From CAUPWF01 sp036656795 (GTDB lineage Bacteria > Bacillota > Clostridia > Lachnospirales > Lachnospiraceae), in NCBI GenBank assembly GCA_036656795.1, contig JAVXHR010000036.1, positions 1-11,484 on the forward strand: 11,484 bases of DNA, written 5' to 3'. The position numbers were made by a program, and so were the translations under genes. Within the stretch, counting starts at the first letter, position 1, and every line of letters starts with the position of its first letter. Shown piece after piece: positions 1 through 6,184 of this stretch. The notes beneath the pieces were generated by a model that was not told where the DNA came from, searched no databases, and saw only the letters and a list, made by a program, of their open reading frames with translations.

Positions 1-51
1 TAGCAAATATGGTGCAATGATTGACTTCACAAAGATAATACCTACATCACC

Positions 52-117
52 TCAGCAACTAATGCATGAAGCTTCTGCCTGCTGTTCATTGTTCATTCTT
101 AAAATCTTGTGTTCCAT
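52..117 (-). other. Doubtful 21-codon reading frame ending in TGA
   Basis: An ATG at 115-117 opens a 21-codon frame rich in Glu, Gln and Asn that ends in Cys-Ile-Ser-Cys followed by TGA at 52-54. A weak AGGAAAT lies about 8 bases upstream of the ATG. The frame stays open for 17 codons past the TGA to the window edge, which is unremarkable by chance. It could be the start of a small Cys-ended peptide, a gene continuing outside the window, or nothing. No family is recognised. Confidence 0.12.
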
Positions 118-148
118 AGTTTTAATTTCCTATTCTGAGTTTGATTAG

Positions 149-165
149 GCGCGCTTCTGCGCGTC
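149..165. repeat. GC-rich hairpin
   Basis: The arms CGCGC and GCGCG flank a TTCT loop (AGAA on the minus strand). On the plus strand one G-U and one G-C pair can extend the stem. It stands out as GC-rich in an AT-rich stretch. No T tract follows on either strand, so it is not an intrinsic terminator. Its role is unknown. Confidence 0.4.
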
Positions 166-170
166 CACTC

Positions 171-410
171 TCATGGTTTGGTCTTGCTTGACCATGTATA
201 AATTGTAACTGATAAACGGGGATGATTTAACGGATATGTATACAGAGTCGTATAGAAAAAGACCGAATGATATTCGAGGTTAGATATGTATTTCCTAGCA
301 CTGGTCTTTCTTTCTTCTAAATCAAAGTTCTCTTTTTTACGAAGTACAGGGAATAAATCACGCCTAATTTTCTGAAATGTAAGTCTGTCAATGACAGATG
401 TATCAAAACC
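171..410 (-). pseudogene. Probable remnant of an AbiEii-like toxin C-terminal region
   Basis: This open stretch of 79 codons has no usable start. It runs from just after an in-frame TAA (411-413) to a TGA at 171-173, in the same frame as the antitoxin-like remnant upstream. Its first 45 or so residues include LTFQKIRRDLFPVLRKK followed by an acidic stretch. This resembles, from memory, the C-terminal part of AbiEii/AbiGii nucleotidyltransferase toxins of Clostridia. The following residues look unlike that family, which suggests a further frameshift. Position supports the call, because in AbiE-type type IV modules the toxin gene directly follows the antitoxin gene. The nucleotidyltransferase core is absent, so no toxin activity is expected. 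The similarity is recalled rather than computed, and the fragment could be unrelated non-coding DNA. Confidence 0.35.
177..195. repeat. Small inverted repeat TGGTC-N6-GACCA
   Basis: This is a perfect 5-bp inverted repeat with a six-base TTGCTT spacer. It sits beside the GC-rich hairpin and overlaps the far end of the decayed toxin-like fragment. It could be a small protein-binding site or chance; no promoter is visible next to it. Confidence 0.25.
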
Positions 411-437
411 TTATTCACAGTCTCCTGCGAAATCGTA

Positions 438-743
438 TTATAGAAGATGATACATTTGCGAAACACGATTCCCTCCACTATACTGAACCTCTTCAACTCC
501 AAACTCAAAATCATGAAACCTGGTTTTCGAAGATACATACACATCATAAAACACCTGGTCCGGCATTCCATGATATTCTATTGCCGTATGATGTGAAATA
601 TAGGCACTCTCTGTAATCATGCATGCTATTTAAAAACGGCTAGCCACTGGTGCTCCCGTTTCCCCACTCACACAGGTATACATATTGTTCCTGATTTTCA
701 TAATCATTTTTTTGTTCATAAGCCACTTCAACGCAGACCTCAA
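438..743 (-). pseudogene. Decayed AbiEi-like type IV antitoxin / transcriptional regulator
   Basis: Read on the minus strand from about 743, one frame gives a continuous protein-like sequence. It includes MKIRNNMYTCVSGETGAPVA, then an in-frame TAA at 630-632 and the block ITESAYISHHTAIEYHG, followed by a segment rich in Val, Tyr and Phe. It ends at a TAA at 438-440. The order (Asn-Leu/Met-Tyr-Thr-Cys, 'Ser-Tyr-Ile-Ser-x-x-x-Ala-x-x-Tyr-x-Gly', then a YSGG-x-R-V segment) is what I recall for AbiEi-family antitoxins of Clostridia. The residue at the TAA would normally be Gln, so a single C-to-T change explains the stop. The step from FEF straight to GVEEVQYSGG suggests loss of roughly 15 codons, and the usual TDxERT continuation is missing. 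The N-terminal helix-turn-helix is truncated by about 743. The gene is therefore broken in at least two ways. Confidence 0.6.
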
Positions 744-802
744 AATAATAAAAATGAAATTTCCTCTTGCACATAGTTTTTGCTATTATTTTATATGGAG
801 AC

Positions 803-841
803 AAAAATAAGCCCTAACCACTCATGAATGAGGGGTTAGGG
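803..841 (-). terminator. Rho-independent terminator of the eleven-gene operon
   Basis: On the minus strand an 8-bp arm CCCTAACC pairs with GGTTAGGG. After one mismatch a further 5-bp stem (CTCAT/ATGAG) closes a 2-base loop. The hairpin is followed at once by CTTATTTTTG, a good U tract. It lies about 180 bases past the ribokinase stop codon and is the first convincing intrinsic terminator downstream of the operon. The plus strand has no matching T tract, so it acts in one direction. Confidence 0.82.
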
Positions 842-847
842 GCGTTG

Positions 848-864
848 AAGTGTCGAAGACACTT
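848..864. repeat. Perfect 7-bp hairpin next to the operon terminator
   Basis: AAGTGTC and GACACTT flank a 3-base loop (GAA on plus, TTC on minus). It lies only six bases from the main terminator stem, so the minus-strand transcript would carry two stacked hairpins before the U tract. On the plus strand ATTTAT follows, which is a poor U tract. It may help terminate or protect the transcript end. Confidence 0.5.
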
Positions 865-989
865 ATTTATATACCAAAGAATGTAGTCTCTATGGAACAT
901 TTTCTAAGCACAGCACCTGAATCATTTGAAGAAATGTAATCACATACACACGCAGAGGATACATCTCCATTAACAGCAGGCTCCCACAG
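865..989. other. Untranslated 3' stretch, no supported gene
   Basis: This stretch lies between the rbsK-side hairpin and the terminator hairpins. The minus strand has a 26-codon ATG frame (about 893-973) rich in Val, Leu and Met, but without a convincing ribosome binding site. I do not call it a gene. The stretch looks like operon 3' UTR. Confidence 0.4.
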
Positions 990-1018
990 CCGATGTCACC
1001 AGCGGTGGGTGACATCGG
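990..1018. repeat. 11-bp perfect stem-loop right after the kinase stop codon
   Basis: CCGATGTCACC and GGTGACATCGG form a perfect 11-bp stem around a 7-base loop, beginning one base after the TAA of the kinase gene. A smaller hairpin (GGCT/AGCC, minus-strand reading) follows directly. Neither strand has a T tract after the stem, so it is not a classical intrinsic terminator. A transcript-stabilising 3' hairpin, a pause site or a Rho-linked end are all possible. Confidence 0.65.
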
Positions 1019-1900
1019 TTACAGTCGCTGAGAAACTGCCTCTCTTCGTGGTATCGAAACCGAAGCCCCTTTCTTCCCTACCGCAAGCGCAGATGCATGT
1101 GCTGCCATTTGCAATGTTTTTTGAACTTGCTGCCCTTCCACCATTCCGCAGAGAAAATATCCGGTAAAGGTATCACCTGCTGCGGTTGTATCTACTACTT
1201 CCACTTTTACCGCCTCTTGCTTATATAATTCTTCGCTGCTGCAGTATACTGAGCCTTCCTCGCCTAACGTGAGTACGGTCGTAGCACTTGGGTACAAAGT
1301 TCTCATCTTCATGAGAATGGAATGGGGGTTTGTCTCTCCTGTAATCTGGCTCCCTTCCACTTCATTCATTAAGAAAATGTCCACTTTGCTCAAATCGCAT
1401 TTCTCCAGTTGACTATCAAATGGGGACGGATTGAGTACAACTTTCATACCTTTTTGGCTTCCCGTTTCTATAAGATAATCCACATAATTGATTTCATTTT
1501 GTAGGAGAAGAACATCTCCGCTTTCAAAGTGTTTTAACACAATATCTACGTATTCTTTCGTATTTTCTCTATTTGCACCTGGAAATAGGATGATACTATT
1601 CTGACCATCATCTGAAACTTGAATAATTGCATTCCCGGTTCTTGTGTCAATTTCTTTAATAAACTCTGTATAAACACCGTTTTCCTCACAAAAATATTTA
1701 AGAAATACCCCGTCTTTACCGATCATTCCGGCATGATAAACTTCTACTCCCGCTTTCGCAAGTGCTACAGACTGATTTAAGCCTTTTCCTCCTGGAAAAA
1801 CTTCAAGACTTTTGGAAGATATCGTCTCCCCGGGTACTACAATGTGATCCAAGCGGTACGTATAATCGATATTCAACGAACCAAAATTTAATACTTTCAC
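1019..1900 (-). CDS. rbsK: Ribokinase-family (PfkB) sugar kinase
   Basis: The 293-residue protein is a cytoplasmic ATP-dependent kinase expected to phosphorylate a pentose such as ribose or a related sugar released by the pathway. The ribokinase signature is clear: Asn-Ile-Asp at 10-12, the sugar-binding Gly-Gly-Lys-Gly-x-Asn-Gln at 37-43, Leu-Gln-Asn-Glu near 133-136, Asn-Pro-Ser-Pro at 157-160, Asn-Glu-x-Glu at 179-182, and the anion-hole and catalytic motif DTTAAGDTF at 237-245 with Asp243 as base. Length is usual for the family. The GTG start at 1900 is chosen because AAGGAG lies six bases upstream and the protein then begins KVLNFGSLNID. A longer ATG frame from 1942 would add 14 residues inside the preceding gene. 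The GTG comes one base after the regulator stop, so translation is probably coupled. True ribose specificity is not proven, since the relatives phosphorylate several sugars and nucleosides. Confidence 0.9.
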   Translation of the reverse strand: MKVLNFGSLNIDYTYRLDHIVVPGETISSKSLEVFPGGKGLNQSVALAKAGVEVYHAGMIGKDGVFLKYFCEENGVYTEFIKEIDTRTGNAIIQVSDDGQNSIILFPGANRENTKEYVDIVLKHFESGDVLLLQNEINYVDYLIETGSQKGMKVVLNPSPFDSQLEKCDLSKVDIFLMNEVEGSQITGETNPHSILMKMRTLYPSATTVLTLGEEGSVYCSSEELYKQEAVKVEVVDTTAAGDTFTGYFLCGMVEGQQVQKTLQMAAHASALAVGKKGASVSIPRREAVSQRL

Positions 1901-1901
1901 C

Positions 1902-2927
1902 TTATACTCCTTTATGTATATTTCTCGTGCTTTCCCGGACAATCAATGTGGGTTGGAACGTGATACATTTTTGGGAATTGGACTCACTTTCCACTTCCTC
2001 CACCAACTGCTTTACTGCTTCCACACCCATATCATATACTGGCTGTCTTACTGTTGTAAGCGGAACATCCAGAATCTCAGAGAAGAATATATCATCATAT
2101 CCGATTAAAGAAATATCTCCTGGAACAGACAACCCTTTTTTTCGTATACGATTATAGACACCGTAAGCGGACATATCATTAAATGCAAAGATTGCAGTAA
2201 CCTTTTGTTCCAAAAGATAATCCACAGATTCTGCTCCGCTCTCCTGATTGTAATGTCCTTCAAAAATCAGCTTCTCATCGAGTGAAAGATGGTATTCCTT
2301 CAATGCACTTTCATACCCGGCCAGTCTGTCCCTGGAATCCTCAAGTCGCATGGGTCCTGTAACGCAGCCAATCCTTTCATGTCCAAGCTCCAGTAAATGC
2401 TTTGTGGCAACGTACCCCCCCTGCTTATGGTTTACAAATACAGAACAACAGTCTGCCTCTTCCAAAAAACGGTCAATCATAACAAAGGGAAGTTTCAATT
2501 TTTCGATTAGCTTAATACTTTCCATCGCCTTTTTCTGGTCACTGTCTAGCGACATACAAAATAAAATGCCGTCCACCCCTTTATCTGCCACCACTTGTAT
2601 ATAGGAAAGATCTCTTTCATGCTTATCATTAGTATTGCACAGAATAAGATTCCATCCTTTTTTTCTGCATTCATCTTCCACACCTTTTGCCAAATTGGAA
2701 AAAAACACATTGCTTACATCTGAAATAATCAGACCGATTGTCTCTGTTCTTTTTTTTACCAGCCCCACCGCCAGTTGATTTGGGTGGTAATTTAACTTTT
2801 CTGCCGCTTCCAGTATGGTGTCCTTTGTACTTTTAGGTATCTTTTTCGCCTTATTATTAAGGACTAATGAAATTGTTGTAACAGAAAATCCTGTATAACT
2901 GGCAATGTCTTTAATTGTTGTTCTCAA
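1902..2927 (-). CDS. LacI-family transcriptional regulator
   Basis: This 341-residue one-component regulator has an N-terminal LacI helix-turn-helix (residues about 4-24, TIKDIASYTGFSVTTISLVL). A hinge region follows with AVGL near 54-57, then a periplasmic-binding-protein-like sensor domain starting at TIGLIISDVSNVFF and containing VMIDR, GHERIGCVTGP, AFNDMSAYGVY and the C-terminal DISLIGYDD. Length and order match RbsR/PurR-like members. The start is a TTG at 2925-2927: a TGA lies just upstream in frame, and GGGGA sits nine bases before it. An out-of-frame ATG eight bases upstream opens only an eight-codon peptide. It lies next to last in the operon, so it is likely autoregulated, and its probable target is the operator region near 11256-11276. 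The effector is unknown; the neighbouring kinase suggests ribose, a ribosyl compound or a pathway intermediate. Confidence 0.92.
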   Translation of the reverse strand: MRTTIKDIASYTGFSVTTISLVLNNKAKKIPKSTKDTILEAAEKLNYHPNQLAVGLVKKRTETIGLIISDVSNVFFSNLAKGVEDECRKKGWNLILCNTNDKHERDLSYIQVVADKGVDGILFCMSLDSDQKKAMESIKLIEKLKLPFVMIDRFLEEADCCSVFVNHKQGGYVATKHLLELGHERIGCVTGPMRLEDSRDRLAGYESALKEYHLSLDEKLIFEGHYNQESGAESVDYLLEQKVTAIFAFNDMSAYGVYNRIRKKGLSVPGDISLIGYDDIFFSEILDVPLTTVRQPVYDMGVEAVKQLVEEVESESNSQKCITFQPTLIVRESTRNIHKGV

Positions 2928-2963
2928 GTTTCTTCATCCCCAATGCTTATCGTATTTGTAATA

Positions 2964-2969
2964 ATTATA
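2964..2969 (-). promoter_or_regulatory. Possible weak internal promoter (-10 TATAAT) before the regulator
   Basis: The 63-base gap before the regulator gene, one of the two longest in the operon, holds a perfect TATAAT on the minus strand about 40 bases before the TTG start. At a 17-base spacing the -35 position reads AACCAT, a poor match; TTAACC lies at 19 bases. It could give low constitutive regulator expression, but the AT-rich context makes chance likely. Confidence 0.3.
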
Positions 2970-2990
2970 CCCTACTTTTCCATATTATGG

Positions 2991-4121
2991 TTAAAATATT
3001 CTGTTCAGCATTCGTATATACTGCAAATACTTTTTTACCTCCACACCCTCATTGGGCTTATGTGCTAAATCTGCTTCACCTGGACCAAATAGTATGGTTG
3101 GAATACCGACCATATCCTTTGTCAGTATGGAAGCATCTGTAAAATAGCTGATTCCTGTATAGTCAGCTTCCAAGCCATCTGCTTCTAGTTCCTTACGGAT
3201 CTTTTTTACCCATGGCTGTTCTGATTCCGTCTCTATCGCTTCCCTTTGATTCAGAATATCGAACTTGACAGACAATTGTTCTTTTGTTCTCACTTTATAG
3301 TTGTCAGCAACACTCCTTGCCATCTCCATTATATCATCTGCAGCTTGTCCCGGAACCGTACGTATATCCATAATTATTTCCGCCTCATCCGGCGTCATAT
3401 TGGGAACGATTCCTCCGTGAAGCATGGTCACTTGTATTGTCTGCTCACCAAGCAGCGGATGGCTATTTTTTTGTATTTCTTCTTTTAGCTCTTCATAGAT
3501 GTTCATACCATATTCGATAGCATTCACACCTTCCTGCGGATAAGCTCCATGACTTGTCTTTCCACTTACTTTCATTTTTAACCAAAGGCATCCTTTTTGC
3601 GCAAGACCAATGCTCAATCCCGTTGGTTCTCCAATCAGAAGAAATGTCGCATCCTCCATCCAGTTTTCTTTTACAATGCTGACTGCACCTATGCCTCCTT
3701 TTTCTTCATCACATGTCCCGAAAAAGTATATGGTCTGCCTTGGTACATGCCCTCTTTGCTTCATTCTACCAAGTACATATACCATTGCTGCGAGACCGCT
3801 TTTCATGTCACTTGCGCCACGGGCATAGATACAGCCATTCTTTTTTACCGGAATTGAAGGTTGGGTGTCCCATTCTGACATTTTGCCATATGGTACGGTA
3901 TCCAGGTGCCCATTCCATACCACCTTTTCATCTGTTTTCCCCTCCAACATGGCAATGACATTCGCATGTGTCTTGTCAATCTCCTGAACAACGGCACTCA
4001 CTCCGCACTCTTTCAGATAATTTGCTAAGAACCAAGCAATCTCCTGCTCATTATCCACTCCGTTCACGCTCGGTATGGATAGCACCTTTTGCAAAAATTC
4101 CTCTTCGTTATACTTCTTCAT
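2991..4121 (-). CDS. M20-family metallo-hydrolase (ArgE/DapE/carboxypeptidase-like)
   Basis: The 376-residue cytoplasmic enzyme should have two metal ions and hydrolyse an amide or peptide bond, typically removing an N-acyl group or a terminal amino acid. M20 motifs in order are NGHLDTVP (ligand His72, Asp74), ASDMKSG (Asp105), CDEEKGG (catalytic Glu139, Glu140), GEPT (Glu165), the dimerisation-domain TSHGAYP (His191), and a final LAHKPNEGV ligand His near 355. Length is normal. The frame extends upstream to 4175, but ATG 4121 is preferred: it shares one base with the preceding stop (TAATG), the protein then starts in the usual place for the family, and the extra 18 residues lie inside the upstream gene. 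No strong ribosome binding site lies near it, so re-initiation after the upstream gene is likely. Its substrate probably differs from that of the other M20 enzyme here, since the two share motifs but little else. Confidence 0.88.
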   Translation of the reverse strand: MKKYNEEEFLQKVLSIPSVNGVDNEQEIAWFLANYLKECGVSAVVQEIDKTHANVIAMLEGKTDEKVVWNGHLDTVPYGKMSEWDTQPSIPVKKNGCIYARGASDMKSGLAAMVYVLGRMKQRGHVPRQTIYFFGTCDEEKGGIGAVSIVKENWMEDATFLLIGEPTGLSIGLAQKGCLWLKMKVSGKTSHGAYPQEGVNAIEYGMNIYEELKEEIQKNSHPLLGEQTIQVTMLHGGIVPNMTPDEAEIIMDIRTVPGQAADDIMEMARSVADNYKVRTKEQLSVKFDILNQREAIETESEQPWVKKIRKELEADGLEADYTGISYFTDASILTKDMVGIPTILFGPGEADLAHKPNEGVEVKKYLQYIRMLNRIF

Positions 4122-4861
4122 TATTTTGTCAGCCAGTCCAGTATTCCCTTCCACACAACCGGGTACCCTTCCCATTCACAGAAAGTTAATGGTGCCCAGT
4201 GCGGTGCACAGTCTGATGTAAATACTGCACTTTTCCCCTTTCCATAAGTACCAAACGCGATAAATGGATCTTCTCCTACGGTTGCCGCCACAACTGCATC
4301 TTCTTTTGCAATTGTTTTGTTATAGCCAAGTACCTCTGGCCACTCACCCTTTATATCTCTTAATGCATAGTGGTCGATTTTATTCACTGGTTTTATTCCC
4401 TCACAGCACTCGATACGGTCATCCACTGTAAGAACCTCCACCGGAAGAACCTCCTGAACGGCAGTGTCATGCCACTTTCCTTTTGCATCCACTCCAGAGA
4501 ATGTCATGTAGCCTCCGATCATCAGTAGCCTTCCCCCTTCCATCACATAGTCCCGAATCAAATTGGCTCTATTTGGCATCTTTTTACTGTTAGAAAAGGT
4601 TGCCGCCGGAAGAAGTAATGTATTGGAACCTATATCCGATAGGATGACACAATCATATGCATTTAATTCCTCCATCGTATAAGGAAAACTCTCAGATGCT
4701 ACGTGATTCGGCAAAAATGTAACCTCATACCCATTATCCTCCAATGCTTTTTTTAGCCATTTTTCTCCTGATTCATATGTCGATGTGTAAAAGCTGTCAA
4801 ACCCCTTTACATGGGTTGTATAGCTCATCCATGATTCTCCTGCAAGCAAAACTTTTTTCAT
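4121..4861 (-). CDS. Class I glutamine-amidotransferase-like protein (DUF1355-type), probably not a glutaminase
   Basis: The 246-residue soluble protein starts KKVLLAGESWMSY and has a Rossmann-like class I amidotransferase layout. The segment DCVILSDIGSNTLLL (70-84) is followed by GGRLLMIGGYMTFSG (109-123) and, near the C-terminus, GTYGKGKSAVFTSDCAPHW. I associate this arrangement with the GATase1-like/DUF1355 group, often annotated as a cytoplasmic protein of unknown role. At the nucleophile-elbow position the sequence is Gly-Gly-Tyr-Met, with no Cys, so ordinary glutamine hydrolysis is unlikely. SDCAPHW (216-222) offers a Cys and His that might serve another active site. The start is supported by AGGTGG seven bases upstream and sits 15 bases after the amidohydrolase stop. 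Its stop overlaps the next start by one base. A sugar-binding, ThuA-like role or a lyase/hydrolase step on the imported compound are possibilities. Confidence 0.72.
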   Translation of the reverse strand: MKKVLLAGESWMSYTTHVKGFDSFYTSTYESGEKWLKKALEDNGYEVTFLPNHVASESFPYTMEELNAYDCVILSDIGSNTLLLPAATFSNSKKMPNRANLIRDYVMEGGRLLMIGGYMTFSGVDAKGKWHDTAVQEVLPVEVLTVDDRIECCEGIKPVNKIDHYALRDIKGEWPEVLGYNKTIAKEDAVVAATVGEDPFIAFGTYGKGKSAVFTSDCAPHWAPLTFCEWEGYPVVWKGILDWLTK

Positions 4862-4876
4862 ATCTTTTCCACCTTT

Positions 4877-6184
4877 CTAGTTCATCTTATATAAGGGAAG
4901 TTGTCCCACTCCCATATTTTTTCTTGTACCAAACTTACTTACCCAGTAACCCGCCTGCCCACTTGACCGCAGGAATCTGTTTTCAAATGAAGTGATTCTT
5001 CCATTTGTAATTACATATGATGCCATCCTATCATCTATATCCACGATTGTAATATTCGCATAGGATCCTTTTGCCAAGTTTCCATACCTTTTCCAGTCTT
5101 CATTTCCGGTTCGCTCAAATAATAGCTGTGCCGGATTCGATGTCATTGTAGCCACCGCATCCAATGGACTTAATACTTTTTCTTCTATTAATTCAAGAAT
5201 ACACGGAATATTATCTCTGGTATCTCCAAATCCCTTCATAGTAGACTGGTTCTGACCGTCTGACACCAAGATCTCCACCACTTTGTCGGACAATGCCTGA
5301 AGTGCAACATCTCTTGCCCAGCGGTCTGTAAGTATCCCTTCTCTGCCACCAAGACCCTTGCGCAGCATAGACGTTACAAATTCACCGGTAACTCTATCCT
5401 CTTTCAGACAGGCAACAATTCTTTTCATGGAATCCACCGGGTCACCATACGTTGTACATCCCACTGCATTGGCATGTCCCAGATGTACAGACATACCTTG
5501 GGTTAATTGTAATATGCGTTCTGTATGCGCCACATCCTGAGTATGGGACATGAACAGCATTTGTGACTGTTGTGCAATACGGGCAGCTTTTTTTATTGCC
5601 TCATCCGGCAAAAGGCAGTGTCCCATATGTTCCTTGATTCCTACCGTATACATTGCAGTATCATTGGTAATCCAGTTGCGCGTCATTTTTTGTTCCTTTA
5701 CCGCATCCGACAATTTCCCGCAGAACAATTGAATCAGCTCTTCTTCCGTAAGCATACTGGACAGTACGTTCGCCGCACCAAGGAATACTCCTGTGTTAAT
5801 CGGAAGTCCCCTGTCCATTTCTGCTCCAAGAAGTGCAGGTGTCATAAATGTATTCCCGGCGCCCGGAGATAATCCGGTTGTAACCCCATCCTGTGCCGCA
5901 GTGTATGCTGTGTTTGTATGAATTTCATACAGATCGCTGATATGAAGATGCATGTCAATCAGCCCCGGCCAAATCTGCAACCCTTTACAGTCAATAACGA
6001 TGTCACCTTTTTTCTCTTCTATGGTCTCTGCCACTTCCGATATACACCCATTTTCCACTAGAATATCCCGGCAAGCATGTAATCCATTGAGTGGATCTAT
6101 TACCATTCCTTGGGCGAAAAGCATTCGGCCGCTTTTCTCTTGTCCATATATATCCAAATTCCCTTTATGCATCGTTTTGTACAT
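4877..6184 (-). CDS. Metal-dependent amidohydrolase (dihydroorotase/deacetylase-like superfamily)
   Basis: The protein has 435 residues from the chosen start and is a cytoplasmic TIM-barrel enzyme expected to hydrolyse an amide, cyclic amide or N-acyl bond with two metals. Visible motifs are the N-terminal composite-domain strand MLFAQGMVIDPLNG (21-34), the GLIDMHLH metal motif (His79, His81), VGIK (Lys184, the likely carboxylated bridging Lys), FMSHT (His214), VHLGHAN (His234/His237) and VSDG (Asp309, the general base). The C-terminal segment SYANITIVDIDDR returns to the small beta domain. The VGIK-centred pattern recalls the COG3964 deacetylase group more than classical dihydroorotase. ATG 6184 is preferred because it forms TAATG with the preceding stop. 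ATG 6196 has no ribosome binding site, and ATG at Met21 would also give a complete enzyme. It lies between an M20 enzyme and the amidotransferase-like gene in the catabolic half of the operon. Confidence 0.83.
   Translation of the reverse strand: MYKTMHKGNLDIYGQEKSGRMLFAQGMVIDPLNGLHACRDILVENGCISEVAETIEEKKGDIVIDCKGLQIWPGLIDMHLHISDLYEIHTNTAYTAAQDGVTTGLSPGAGNTFMTPALLGAEMDRGLPINTGVFLGAANVLSSMLTEEELIQLFCGKLSDAVKEQKMTRNWITNDTAMYTVGIKEHMGHCLLPDEAIKKAARIAQQSQMLFMSHTQDVAHTERILQLTQGMSVHLGHANAVGCTTYGDPVDSMKRIVACLKEDRVTGEFVTSMLRKGLGGREGILTDRWARDVALQALSDKVVEILVSDGQNQSTMKGFGDTRDNIPCILELIEEKVLSPLDAVATMTSNPAQLLFERTGNEDWKRYGNLAKGSYANITIVDIDDRMASYVITNGRITSFENRFLRSSGQAGYWVSKFGTRKNMGVGQLPLYKMN

Noticed and set aside
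317..571. An 84-codon minus-strand frame overlapping the antitoxin remnant in another phase
   Set aside because: The phase giving AbiEi-like residues is the other one. This frame is a shadow of the decayed gene, although part could reflect a frameshift.
398..616. A 72-codon plus-strand frame opposite the antitoxin remnant
   Set aside because: The minus-strand translation resembles a known family; the plus frame does not.
893..973. A 26-codon minus-strand ATG frame in the operon 3' UTR
   Set aside because: No convincing ribosome binding site, no recognised family, and the length is within chance.
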